NCBI GenBank assembly: GCA_022652545.1
Contig: JALCRM010000005.1
Coordinates: 101,721 to 165,720 of the forward strand
Reading direction: 5' to 3'
Length of the DNA stretch: 64,000 nt
Source: Lachnospiraceae bacterium
GTDB lineage: Bacteria > Bacillota > Clostridia > Lachnospirales > Lachnospiraceae
The translations under genes were made by a program, and so were the position numbers. This document shows, in pieces, positions 45,491 through 54,536 of this stretch. The notes under the pieces are model-generated. The model saw nothing but the letters and a program-made list of their open reading frames with translations, had not been told where the DNA came from and ran no database searches. How positions within the stretch are numbered: position 1 is the stretch's first letter; each line of letters starts with the position of its first letter.

Positions 45491-46774
45491 TCAACCGGCT
45501 TTGTTCACTTCCGCTTCCGGTACTTCCTTATAAAACACATTGATCATCAGGTCAAGAAGAGAATCCGGATCGTAGGTGAATTCCTCGTGCTCCGTCTTTC
45601 CGATCGCCGTGGTGCCCTTCAGGGAATAGATATCGTCGGTATCAAACGTGTAGCCTGCGATGTTGTCCGAAAGATACGTCACTTCTCCTGTGTCGATGTT
45701 GGTGACCATGTACGGCGTGATCGCGGTATACAGATCCACCGCGGTCGCCGGGTCCGAAGTCAGCTTCTTCTTCAGTTTTGTCACGTATGCCTTCAGGAAC
45801 TCCTTCTGCTTCTGCAGACGGAAGGAAGCGCTGTCAAAGTCATCGCCACGGTAGCGGATATACTCATACGCCTGCGAACCGTTCAGAGTCTGGTCATCTC
45901 CGTACGTCATCTTCTCATTGGCATACGTGATCTTCGGGACCGTGATCCCCCCGATGTCATCCACCAGCGTCGGGACAGCGCCCATGTTGATCGAGCAGTA
46001 CCCGTTGATCGGCAGATCGTAAAACAGGTTCGTGACCGCCTTTTCGGTGCGCTCGCAGCTCTGCTTCAGACCGTCCCCGTAACCGTGCTGCAGACAGATC
46101 TGCCCCTTGCCGGAGCCGACATACTGTCCGTTCTCATCGTATACGTCAATATCCGTCATCGTATTCCTGTTGATGGCCACGATAGAGATTTTCTTAGTGT
46201 CCGGATCCATGACCAGGAGAAACAGCCCGTCGGCCTGTCCGCCGTCGATGCCGTTCTTGCCGGCCACCGCTTTGCCATCCCTGTCTATACCCATGAACAG
46301 AAAGGTCAGAATATCCTTGTTGAACGTGTAGACTTTTCCCTTGTACCTGACCCAGTCCGCCTGCCAGTTTTCCGTTTTTGTGGCAGCCGTTGCGGAAGCT
46401 TCCGCACTGTCCGCTGTCCCTGCCGCTTCCGCGATCGCCGTGGAAAGGTCCGGTGCAGAGGCATTTGCCTTCTTGTAGAGAGAAGCCTTCCCCATGTAAT
46501 CCAGCACACGCCAGGCAGCCACAGCCGCCGCCCCGACGATCACAACGACCAACAGGATGATCAGCAGTGTCTTCTTCGCGCCATGCAAACGTCTGCGGTG
46601 ATGGCGATGATGGTGGTGATGCTCGGATGCCCCCGCTTCGCTCTTGCTTTTGTGCGTATAAGAATGCGACGATGACTCCGTGCCATCGTAATCGATGACG
46701 AGATCATCGTTATGGGTTGTATGGTCTCCCGAAGAGGGGGAGGGATGAAATTTATCGGAAGAATTCATATCCAT
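45491..46774 (-). CDS. LytR-CpsA-Psr (LCP) family cell-wall glycopolymer ligase
   Basis: 427 residues. Long cytoplasmic N terminus (1-66) rich in Ser and containing a His-rich run (EHHHHHRHHRRR), one transmembrane helix (KKTLLIILLVVVIVGAAAVAAW, about 67-88), then an extracytoplasmic LCP domain from about residue 150: LFMGIDRDG, ADGLFLLVMDPDTKKISIVAINRNTM, and FRLQKQKEFLKAY with the conserved Arg. LCP enzymes transfer undecaprenyl-linked polymers to peptidoglycan. ATG at the second codon of the frame was preferred to GTG; neither has a clear ribosome-binding site. GT6 gene follows by 25 bases. Confidence 0.9.
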   Translation of the reverse strand: MDMNSSDKFHPSPSSGDHTTHNDDLVIDYDGTESSSHSYTHKSKSEAGASEHHHHHRHHRRRLHGAKKTLLIILLVVVIVGAAAVAAWRVLDYMGKASLYKKANASAPDLSTAIAEAAGTADSAEASATAATKTENWQADWVRYKGKVYTFNKDILTFLFMGIDRDGKAVAGKNGIDGGQADGLFLLVMDPDTKKISIVAINRNTMTDIDVYDENGQYVGSGKGQICLQHGYGDGLKQSCERTEKAVTNLFYDLPINGYCSINMGAVPTLVDDIGGITVPKITYANEKMTYGDDQTLNGSQAYEYIRYRGDDFDSASFRLQKQKEFLKAYVTKLKKKLTSDPATAVDLYTAITPYMVTNIDTGEVTYLSDNIAGYTFDTDDIYSLKGTTAIGKTEHEEFTYDPDSLLDLMINVFYKEVPEAEVNKAG

Positions 46775-46864
46775 CACACTATCTCAATATATAATTTCTC
46801 TCTCAATCTTCATTTATATACTTTATCGGTTCCAATAAGTAACATAAGAACTCAAATATACTAA

Positions 46865-47806
46865 TTAATCAAAGCCTTTTTCCAATATTTGTTTTAGTTT
46901 ATAAGTCCCTGTTTTATACGGATATCTATCTTCCATATGTTTGTTTGATACAATCCAATCATGTATTACATAGTAACCATTTTTGATTTTTTCTTCATCT
47001 CCTGAAACGCCTACTTGATCTAATATCATAATGCGAAGTGCAAATACAATCAATGAAATAAAATACTGCATATCTTCTTTATAAAGCCGATCTTCTTTTT
47101 TATCTTCTGGAAGAAGATGTGAGTACCAATTCCTTGTATCTGTCATTACGTCGAGAAATTTACGTTGACTAAATCTATACAGTTGCAGAATCTGGCAGTT
47201 GAATTTTCGATGATAATTAAAAAAATATTTTTTACATAAATAATTCAGTGCAGCCTCGTATGATCCGACATTTTGGGGCTCTGCATCAAGGTGATAAACG
47301 TTAATAAATTCTTTTTTCAATGATTTTCTAAACGAATTGCTATGGTCAATGAGGCCATCGATTACATGAAGTAATAGCGTAAGCTTATGTTCTGAAATAA
47401 CATGGTCATATTCAGCAGAAACCAAATACTGCATTGAATATAAAGGAATTTGTGGAATTGTTTCCAATAAACCCATAACATCAGCATTGACCGTTGTTGC
47501 ATTAATCTCTCGAAGCCAAAACCAATTATTTCTATAGAAATTACTTGTTGTATATTTTCCGGCAAGGTTGGTCAGGTCAACTCTATTTGCATCAATAGCC
47601 AATTCATTAATATCAGGATGTGAACCAGTACAGACATAAATCAAATCCAAAAGACGAAAGAAAAATTCCCTGAGTTTATCAGCATTATTACGTGATGATA
47701 TAATGACTTATAATTTTTCTCTATCTGAACAGATTCTGACGTTGTTTTTCTCTATTAGTACGCTAAAGTCTGTTACCCTATGTTGTAAGTAAGTGTTGCT
47801 GCTCAT
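46865..47806 (-). pseudogene. HEPN-domain protein gene interrupted by a stop codon (ApeA-like)
   Basis: From an ATG at 47806 the frame reads MSSNTYLQHRVTDFSVLIEK... to codon 32, hits TAA (47708-47710), then continues in the same frame as VIISSRNNADKLREFF and on into a 261-residue open frame. The C-terminal part has TDTRNWYSHL, an RxxxxH pair (R-NWYS-H) typical of HEPN nuclease domains, within a helical stretch like that of ApeA-type abortive-infection proteins. The usual larger N-terminal domain is missing. Sequence is clearly more AT-rich than the neighbours. The likely original was a defence protein acquired by transfer; now broken or restarted at TTG (47650). Confidence 0.6.
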
Positions 47807-47912
47807 AACAGATTTCAAAATATGCATCAATTGGCCTTTTCCCTCCATTGATGGTATATACCAAACGCTGGCTCACCACCAGTACATCATCAATGTCGTT
47901 TATGACCGTCAT
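47778..47912 (-). CDS. Hypothetical 44-residue protein after hicB
   Basis: Open frame MTVINDIDDVLVVSQRLVYT... ending HLLTT, starting seven bases after the hicB stop, preceded by AATAAAAG rather than a strong site. It overlaps the 5' end of the broken HEPN gene in another frame. Its composition looks protein-like and it may be the head of a longer gene lost by recombination. I do not recognise it. Confidence 0.35.
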   Translation of the reverse strand: MTVINDIDDVLVVSQRLVYTINGGKRPIDAYFEICYEQQHLLTT

Positions 47913-47919
47913 CTTTTAT

Positions 47920-48282
47920 TCATACTTTCTCTATCGCTTCATTCTTTGAAAGAAGATATACGCAGTACTGATTCATACTAACCCCTTCCTCCTTAGAATG
48001 CTCGGCAAGTTTTCGGTGCAAACTCTTCGGAAGCCGAAGTTTGAATTGTCCTGAATAGCCATCCATTTTCATTGGTTCGGCGATATCCACTCCGCTTTCC
48101 ACTGCTGCTGTAAGCCATTCTTTTTTTGCATCCTCGGCATTTTCCACAGCGTCTTCCATTGAGTTTCCAACTGTAATACATCCAGGAAGATCCGGATAGC
48201 GTGCCACGTATCCGCCTTCCTCCGGATCAGGAAAGATTTCCAGCCGATACGGAAGATTCATATAATAATCAATCGTTTTCAT
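47920..48282 (-). CDS. HicB-family antitoxin
   Basis: 120 residues. N-terminal HicB partial RNase H-like fold (YRLEIFPDPEEGGYVARYPDLPGCITVGNSMEDAVENAEDAKKEWL) followed by a ribbon-helix-helix DNA-binding segment (GQFKLRLPKSLHRKLAEHSKEEGVSMNQYCVYLLS). Such proteins neutralise HicA mRNA interferases and repress their operon. SD GAGGAGGAAAC. No HicA double-stranded-RNA-binding fold toxin is found on either side. The 15 codons before it (MSQFKKHM...) end in a stop and are too short to identify. Confidence 0.85.
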   Translation of the reverse strand: MKTIDYYMNLPYRLEIFPDPEEGGYVARYPDLPGCITVGNSMEDAVENAEDAKKEWLTAAVESGVDIAEPMKMDGYSGQFKLRLPKSLHRKLAEHSKEEGVSMNQYCVYLLSKNEAIEKV

Positions 48283-48366
48283 GCAATGTTTCCTCCTCTA
48301 CGGCCTCTCGTACCATTTCAACATATGCTTTTTAAATTGGCTCATGCTATGGAAGATACCTTCTTC

Positions 48367-49239
48367 TCAACCCTCCGTCTTATGCCAGATGATCAGGAAT
48401 ATTATCCCTATCAGAAGCATGATGATGATTGTCATCAGAAAAACAAAGCCATCCGATCCGTCAGTCTGCCTTACTGACAGATATACCGGTATGCACATCA
48501 GGCTCCCGAACGTAAAAATGAGGCCTGCCGGCAGATAGCTTCCGGTCTGCTGTCCGATATAAGACATTTCATCCGGCGATGGTCCGGAAAAAGATGGTTC
48601 CGCATCATCGTGCGAAGCAGCTGCAGATTTTCCTGATGCCTCGGTTTTGTCTGCTCCGCTGTCGTTAGTACGAATGGCAGCTCTCCATTCGTCAATGGAT
48701 TTGTAGAAACTCAGATGTGCCGAAGTTATCCATGGATAGATCGTCAGTACAATTTTAAAGAACGGGACCCATTTTTTCTCTCCCGGAAGTACATGGCACA
48801 CCAGCTTCGAATGAGGGACAAATGATTCATACCCGCCATCAACCAGTTCTATGCGATTCAGCAAGAAAAAAAAAGTACAAAACAGCCCTCGATCCGGGTC
48901 TCTTGAAAGATACACCTGTATCCCTTCTTTGAAATTGAGTTCAAATGACTCAATGTTTTCCAATGCCAGCAGGTATGCCAAAAATTCCTGCTGTACCTGA
49001 TTCAGATCTTCAAATGGTACAGCGGCAATTTTCATAGCTTCTGAGATCTTGTGGTATGGGACATCTTCAGCATCCGGCGGCTCACGGTTCAACGCGGCAT
49101 GAAAGGCCTTTATCTCCTCCAGCGCCCCCTGCTCGATAATATTCAGGGACTGCCAAAGAGCTTCGTTTTGCTCGATCTTATCGTACACAGCATCCAGTTC
49201 TTCATAGGATGTCGGTCTCCAGTCAAACAAGGTGTCCAT
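48367..49239 (-). CDS. Hypothetical protein with two C-terminal membrane helices
   Basis: 290 residues. The N-terminal 190 residues are soluble and acidic, with a possible PH-like or bacterial scaffold region (VYLSRDPDRGLFCTFFFLLNRIELVDGG). A Ser/Ala/Asp-rich linker (about 195-225) leads to two membrane helices (LPAGLIFTFGSLMCIPVYLSV and FVFLMTIIIMLLIGIIFLIIW). No motif identifies a function. Lies between the M13 protease gene and hicB on the same strand. Confidence 0.65.
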   Translation of the reverse strand: MDTLFDWRPTSYEELDAVYDKIEQNEALWQSLNIIEQGALEEIKAFHAALNREPPDAEDVPYHKISEAMKIAAVPFEDLNQVQQEFLAYLLALENIESFELNFKEGIQVYLSRDPDRGLFCTFFFLLNRIELVDGGYESFVPHSKLVCHVLPGEKKWVPFFKIVLTIYPWITSAHLSFYKSIDEWRAAIRTNDSGADKTEASGKSAAASHDDAEPSFSGPSPDEMSYIGQQTGSYLPAGLIFTFGSLMCIPVYLSVRQTDGSDGFVFLMTIIIMLLIGIIFLIIWHKTEG

Positions 49240-49265
49240 CTGCCATATGCTTTCTTTTTTCGTGT

Positions 49266-51335
49266 TTACCAGATTCCGACCCGGTCTTCCGGTGCCACAT
49301 ACATGCCGTCTCCGGGTTTCACATCGAAAGCCGTATAGAAGGCGTTCAGGTTGCTCAGAACACCGTCCACACGGACCGGATCCGGTGAATGTTCGTCAGT
49401 CAGCCCGCTCAGATAATAGCTCTTTCTGCCGATTGTCCGCCAGCAGACAGCATAATTTGTATAGCACTGCCTGATCTCATCCGTGTTGTTCTCTCCTATA
49501 ATGGCGGTAATGCACTGCAAAGCCCCAAGGTCTGCAATGTTCTCGCTGAGCGTCAGTTCACCGCTTAACATTCCGAGACTTCCCAGCTCATAACGGCTGA
49601 AATACTCCGAGATCGCTGCGGTGCGCTCCGTAAAGGCCGCACGGTCTGCGTCTGTCCACCAGTTGTTCAGCCGCCCGGTCTCATCGTACTGCGATCCTTT
49701 GGCATCAAATGCATGCGTGATCTCGTGTGCGACCACCATACCGATTCCGCCCAGATTTGTCGCATCCGTTGCGTCAGGATCATAGAAGGGTGCCTGCATG
49801 ACCCCTGCAAGGATATTGATGGAGTTGCTTGCCGCATCGTAAAAGGCATTGACATTCTGCGGTACAACCTTCCTATCGTCAGGCCATGTTTTTTTATCGA
49901 CCTTTGTTCCGAAAAGAGAATACTGCTGCCGGACTGTAATAATTTTATAGTCCAGATAGTTGTTGATGAGGCTCCCGCCTTCCTTCGGGGACTTGACGGA
50001 ATAATTATCCAGATAACTGTCCGGCCAGACATTCGGCCACCCAACATTGATCGTTATGGTGTCAAGCTTCAGGATCGCCCGTTGTTTCGTCGCTTCGCTC
50101 ATCCAGTCAAGTCCCGCAAGCATGGTGCGATACTGCGCCACTATCTTTTTAACATATCCCTTAACTTCCGTTCTGGCCTTTTCACTGCAATATTGTTTTG
50201 CATACAGCCGGCCATAGGAGGAATACAGCAAGTTGGATACCTTCTGACTGGCCCGCCTGTCTGCCGGATCATCCTCCGTCGTACCGGTCAGCTTCCGGTA
50301 ATAAGCAAGTCCCTCGTCCTCATAAGCCTGCGTCAGGTTGCCGGAATAAGTATCAAGGATCCAATAGATCAGGTAATCCTTCAGTACCGGCAGGTTCTCA
50401 GCCGTATAGAGTTCGTCAGCCTTTTCGACTGCCCCGGCCTCCGGCACCATGAATGTGGTTGCACCGTTTTCAGGTGTCATTCCCGTCTCTTGCAGGATCA
50501 CATCAATATCAATATTCTTGTGCATCGCCTTCAGCTGGTCGTAGGTATAGGTCTTATAGTAGGCAGAAGGGTTTTTCTGTGCCGTTTTGTCCTGACTGGC
50601 AGCCCAGATCTCCCGCTCTATCTCTATCATACTGTCTGCCTCAGAAGAGGCCGTGTTTTCATCACGTCCGTACAGGACAAGGAGATTTCGAATGTGATCC
50701 CGCAGTATATTGACATATTCAGCATAACTGTCACTTAAAAAGGCTATTTTATTAAAATCCAGAGCAGGCCCGCTATCACATGCAATATAGGTGCTGCTGA
50801 TCCCCAACGGATCCTCCTCCGGGCTGATCTTGTCAACCAGAAAAGGAATCCCGTACGTGTGAAGAAGCACGGCGGATACCTTTGTCAGGGATGCAGTATC
50901 CTGTGCGGACTCCACCAGGTCCAGGATCGAAGACAGATTCCCGTATCCCGCCTTGTTGCGGCTGTCCATGTCGAGGTATTGTGAGTAAAAATCTGCGATC
51001 TTTCCCTGATCGGACGTTTTCGAATACTGACTGCGGTTTTTAACGCAGTCTTTTGTGATCTCAAGCAGCCGCTGAGCGCTCAGCTCACTCATGTTTTCCA
51101 GTGAACCGATATCAATTTTTGTTTCCGGGATCACGCTGGCTTTCATCCAGTCAAAATTCTGTGACAGATAAAAATCATCCTGTGCCCGGGGTGCTGTGGT
51201 TTCCTCATCCCCGTTGAGATCGACATGAAATTTTGCCGCTGCTGCGTTTACCGGAAGCATTGTCGACAATGACATGCAAAACACGAGTAATGCCGCTAAA
51301 ACTGTTTTGGTGTATCTTCTCCCGCACTTTTTCAT
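49266..51335 (-). CDS. Secreted M13-family zinc metallopeptidase (neprilysin/PepO type)
   Basis: 689 residues. N-terminal signal peptide (KKCGRRYTKTVLAALLVFCMSLSTMLPVNAAAA) with probable cleavage after about residue 33. The N-terminal M13 domain (DDFYLSQNFDWM onward) precedes the catalytic domain with VVAHEITHAFDAKGSQYD (HExxH zinc ligands) and ENIADLGALQ (third ligand, ExxxD). The end, YVAPEDRVGIW, is the family's C-terminal strand. Degrades peptides outside the cell. SD GGGGGCAGGA. Flanked by genes of unknown role. Confidence 0.93.
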   Translation of the reverse strand: MKKCGRRYTKTVLAALLVFCMSLSTMLPVNAAAAKFHVDLNGDEETTAPRAQDDFYLSQNFDWMKASVIPETKIDIGSLENMSELSAQRLLEITKDCVKNRSQYSKTSDQGKIADFYSQYLDMDSRNKAGYGNLSSILDLVESAQDTASLTKVSAVLLHTYGIPFLVDKISPEEDPLGISSTYIACDSGPALDFNKIAFLSDSYAEYVNILRDHIRNLLVLYGRDENTASSEADSMIEIEREIWAASQDKTAQKNPSAYYKTYTYDQLKAMHKNIDIDVILQETGMTPENGATTFMVPEAGAVEKADELYTAENLPVLKDYLIYWILDTYSGNLTQAYEDEGLAYYRKLTGTTEDDPADRRASQKVSNLLYSSYGRLYAKQYCSEKARTEVKGYVKKIVAQYRTMLAGLDWMSEATKQRAILKLDTITINVGWPNVWPDSYLDNYSVKSPKEGGSLINNYLDYKIITVRQQYSLFGTKVDKKTWPDDRKVVPQNVNAFYDAASNSINILAGVMQAPFYDPDATDATNLGGIGMVVAHEITHAFDAKGSQYDETGRLNNWWTDADRAAFTERTAAISEYFSRYELGSLGMLSGELTLSENIADLGALQCITAIIGENNTDEIRQCYTNYAVCWRTIGRKSYYLSGLTDEHSPDPVRVDGVLSNLNAFYTAFDVKPGDGMYVAPEDRVGIW

Positions 51336-51379
51336 TCCTGCCCCCTGCGCCGCATCCGCGGCAGTCCGTCATGTTTTGT

Positions 51380-52282
51380 TCAGAATCCCGGGTTCTTCAG
51401 TGCATCCAGCATATAGTCCACATATGGGAAGAAGTTCTTCCGGCCATTGTCGAGCGTACTCTGCCGGTATGCCTGGCTGATATTCGGTGCAAGAACCGAA
51501 GCCAGCACGATCTTCAGAAGGCCGAAGAAACTGAGCAGCTTATCCATCTTCTCAAATTGCCCTTCCGAGCTGAAATTAAAATACCGGACAATGTAATCAT
51601 GCCAGAACTTCCTGGCCGTAGGCTGATCCATATTGACCACCATGTACAGGAATTTCGGATCAAGGCCCGGTGCTTCTGCTGAAAACTTGATGGAAACGAT
51701 CTCATCCCCCAGCGCAAAGAGCGGATGACCGTAGCCCGTGTGGTCAAAGGTATTGAGAAAAAGCTGGTCATCTTTGTAAAACACGCGCGACGGCTGATAT
51801 CCCGCGGGAATGTAAGAATCTCCGTCCGGAACCGCGTCGATCACCTGATTGCACTTTCTTTTCTCTTCCTCTGTCAGCAGGTCACCCATCTCCTGCACGT
51901 TCTTACGGTAAACGTCCTTGACAGACCGGAAGCTGCCTTCCGGCACATGGATCGCATGCATCTTCTTCGACAGCTGCACGTAAAGATCAAGATAGTGGTC
52001 GAAGTTTTCCGGATCATCCATGATCTGATGCCCGAGTGTTTTCGCATGAAACTGCTCATAAATAATGCCATAACGGCCATTGCAGCGTACCACATCAAAC
52101 GAAAACAATGACGGAACGCCAAGTACCAGAGATGCCCTTGCGTTTTGTTTTTCCTGCTCGATCCTTTCGAGCGACTCCGGCACGTTGTCAAGTTCAACCA
52201 TTGTTTCGTCATCGATCCTGTAGGACGTACTCGTTACTGTCTGCGTGATGATCGCTGCTTTATCAATTGAAACTTCCCGCAT
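51380..52282 (-). CDS. Phosphotransferase-fold protein with degenerate active site
   Basis: 300 residues. The layout resembles choline/aminoglycoside kinases: residues 1-75 as a small lobe, 75-290 with YEQFHAKTLGHQIMD and LYVQLSKKMHAIHV (kinase helix). The expected catalytic HGDxxxxN reads IPAGYQPSRVFYKDDQ and the metal-binding D region reads LNTFDHTGYGHPLFALGDE, so the catalytic Asp is lost although the following helix remains. A pseudokinase or a divergent kinase is the best reading. The ATG with AGGAGGAAATGG was chosen over an earlier in-frame start. Stands alone before the protease gene. Confidence 0.55.
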   Translation of the reverse strand: MREVSIDKAAIITQTVTSTSYRIDDETMVELDNVPESLERIEQEKQNARASLVLGVPSLFSFDVVRCNGRYGIIYEQFHAKTLGHQIMDDPENFDHYLDLYVQLSKKMHAIHVPEGSFRSVKDVYRKNVQEMGDLLTEEEKRKCNQVIDAVPDGDSYIPAGYQPSRVFYKDDQLFLNTFDHTGYGHPLFALGDEIVSIKFSAEAPGLDPKFLYMVVNMDQPTARKFWHDYIVRYFNFSSEGQFEKMDKLLSFFGLLKIVLASVLAPNISQAYRQSTLDNGRKNFFPYVDYMLDALKNPGF

Positions 52283-52430
52283 GATCCATTTCCTCCTGTG
52301 AGTGTATTGCAATAAGGAGATTTGCGAGGGCCACTTTCATACCCCTCATGAAAGATTCATTCCTTAAATCAAATTATATCCGTCAAGCAGCATTTACGAT
52401 AGATTCCGATTTTACATTTATTAATATGTT

Positions 52431-52516
52431 ATTCAGTTTTACCGGCAACCGGAACATATATATTCAGACAGACGGTAAGAAAGTCCGGAACGTCTAAAAA
52501 TAACGTATTGTATAAT
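52431..52516 (-). pseudogene. Remnant of a small membrane-protein gene, second copy of the 62.6-kb gene end
   Basis: The 86 bases match 62581-62666 without gaps (65 of 86 identical, counted by hand). The frame reads VPDFLTVCLNIYVPVAGKTE-stop, compared with VLDFFTVGLSMYVLFAGKTEDR in the gene at 62573-62917. Upstream sequence no longer matches. The rest of the 52283-52703 gap is AT-rich and holds only the terminator below. Confidence 0.7.
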
Positions 52517-52558
52517 ATTTGGCTATTTGGCCATCATGTTATTGTCCATTGCGAACAT

Positions 52559-52630
52559 AAAAAAAAATAAATGCCCAAATAGGGGTACCGGCAATCTTTT
52601 CACGCTCCGGCAGCCACTATTGAGCATTTA
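52559..52630 (-). terminator. Terminator of the GH2 sugar-uptake operon
   Basis: Minus strand AAATGC(t)CAATAG...CTATT(t)G(g)GCATTT, with an inner CCGG/CCGG part, followed by ATTTTTTTTT; located 75 bases after the GH2 stop. Confidence 0.65.
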
Positions 52631-52703
52631 CTTTCAGCATGAATGCCCTGAAAATATTCGTCACGGCATCATGATCTTCTTCTGATACTTGCAAAGATAT
52701 ATT

Positions 52704-54503
52704 TCAGATAAATCTTCCGGTTACTGCTTCGTCATTGATTTCTTTTATCTTTGAAGGTTCGACTTTCTCCTTCCGCTCCTCATTTAACAATCCATTTACT
52801 TCCTGCTGAACGTCTGTCAGTTGCGTATAGCAAAAGCCGCTGATCCAGGGAATTTCCTTGATGGCACTCGTAATTGAACGATAGCGTTCAAGAAATTCTT
52901 CTTCGTTATTTACTTTATTTCCATATCCCCAGTCTTTGCTTTCTCCGCTCGTAAAAGCAATTCCTCCATATTCGCTAATAATGACAGGCTGCCCATGGTA
53001 TGCAAAACCGTTAGCCATGGCTGACTTTGTTTTGCAGTGGTATACTTCAGTACTAAAAATACCATCCTTGTTTTCACTATACCTTTTGTGGAAATCCGCG
53101 CCTTTTTCAGTGTAATCATGAAGTGTTACCACATCTGAAACAGTGTGTTCCCACCCATCGTTGCAAATTACAGGGCGATATGGATCCAATGCCTTGGTCA
53201 AGTAATATATTCCCTCCGTAAAATGCTGTTGTGCCTTGCTTGTCTCAATTTCCGGCACACCCCAGGATTCGTTGAATGGTGTCCATGTAATAATGCAAGG
53301 ATGGTTGTAATTCTGCTTAACTATCTTTATCCATTCTTCAGTAAAGCAGCAGACTGCCTGATCCGAAAAAGCATATGTGGCAGGAGCTTCACTCCACACA
53401 AGCATTCCCTTTACATCACACCAGTAAAGGAAGCGCTCGTCTTCTATTTTCTGATGTTTCCTAAGTCCATTAAATCCCATCTCATGAATCTTATCGATAT
53501 CATCAATAAGTGCCTGCTCATTTGGCGGAGTAAGCCCGGAATTCTTCCAGTAGCCCTGGTCAAGAATCAGTTTTTGGTATAGCGGGATTCCATTTAATAG
53601 AATATTTCCGTTTTCAATGCGTATTTCCCGCATGCCAAAATAGGATGTTACTTTATCGATCTCCCGCTCGTTATTTATAAGTCTTATTGTTAAATCATAG
53701 AGATTAGGCTCTGAAGGAGACCATGCTTTCACTCCGGTCCAGTCATCATTTGCTGAAAAAACATTCATAACGGTATGAAAGCTTAAGTCGCTTAATGATA
53801 TGTTGACACGTCTGACAATCTTTTTTTCAAAACTGCACTCCAATTCCACGGAGTAATTCCCATTGCCTATCTGCTGTTTCAAAATGCCCGTAATCATACC
53901 GTCAATTACTATCTCCTGCTTCTGAAAAGCAGGAGTCAGTTTCAATTCTTCAATATAGGTTTCATTCACTTCTTCCATCCATACTGTTTTCCAAATACCG
54001 GTTGTCTGCACGTACCAGCATTCGTAACTTTCATTTCTCCAACGCTGTTTCCCCCGCGGCTGATAAATATTTTCTGAATCCGTCACCCTGACGGTAATCG
54101 TGTTTTCTCCGTCAATGACAAATGCAGTAATGTCAAACGAAAACCTCTCATACCCGCCGTTATGCGTGCCGGCGGGTATGCCATTTATCCATAAAGATGT
54201 TGAATAGTCGCTGCCTTCAAAATGCAAAATCATCCTATTGGTAACTTTTTCATCATTACGGGTAATGAAAAAGGATCTTTTGTACCATACCTGTCTATGC
54301 AATTTCTCATCGTGTATGCCGCTCAATTCAGTTTCACTTGCAAAAGGGACACAAATATGACGGGCGGATGGAAAATTCTCATACCACTTATCTCTTATCC
54401 CAACATCTTCATCATCAAAACTAAATTCCCAGTCTCCGTTAAGATTTTTCCAATTGTCTCTCACCATTTGAGGTCTGGGGTAGTCAAGCGTATGAAAAGG
54501 CAT
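52704..54503 (-). CDS. Glycoside hydrolase family 2
   Basis: 599 residues. Domains in order: jelly-roll sugar-binding (about 10-180, with GDWEFSFDD and ASETELSG), Ig-like (about 185-285), TIM barrel (about 290-590). Acid/base Glu in FNESWG, nucleophile Glu in ISEYGGIAF, which match the GH2 family. Length is that of beta-glucuronidases, but the NEPAS-type signature of those is absent, so beta-galactosidase, beta-mannosidase-like or other specificity is open. No signal peptide, so the substrate is imported by the neighbouring ABC transporter and cut inside. Last gene of the operon. Confidence 0.9.
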   Translation of the reverse strand: MPFHTLDYPRPQMVRDNWKNLNGDWEFSFDDEDVGIRDKWYENFPSARHICVPFASETELSGIHDEKLHRQVWYKRSFFITRNDEKVTNRMILHFEGSDYSTSLWINGIPAGTHNGGYERFSFDITAFVIDGENTITVRVTDSENIYQPRGKQRWRNESYECWYVQTTGIWKTVWMEEVNETYIEELKLTPAFQKQEIVIDGMITGILKQQIGNGNYSVELECSFEKKIVRRVNISLSDLSFHTVMNVFSANDDWTGVKAWSPSEPNLYDLTIRLINNEREIDKVTSYFGMREIRIENGNILLNGIPLYQKLILDQGYWKNSGLTPPNEQALIDDIDKIHEMGFNGLRKHQKIEDERFLYWCDVKGMLVWSEAPATYAFSDQAVCCFTEEWIKIVKQNYNHPCIITWTPFNESWGVPEIETSKAQQHFTEGIYYLTKALDPYRPVICNDGWEHTVSDVVTLHDYTEKGADFHKRYSENKDGIFSTEVYHCKTKSAMANGFAYHGQPVIISEYGGIAFTSGESKDWGYGNKVNNEEEFLERYRSITSAIKEIPWISGFCYTQLTDVQQEVNGLLNEERKEKVEPSKIKEINDEAVTGRFI

Positions 54504-54536
54504 AGCATTTCCCTTCTTTCAGACTTAGAATCATCT

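Noticed and set aside
46780..48360. Prophage or integrative element
   Set aside because: AT-rich with a defence-like remnant and orphan antitoxin, but no integrase, tRNA attachment site or phage structural gene.
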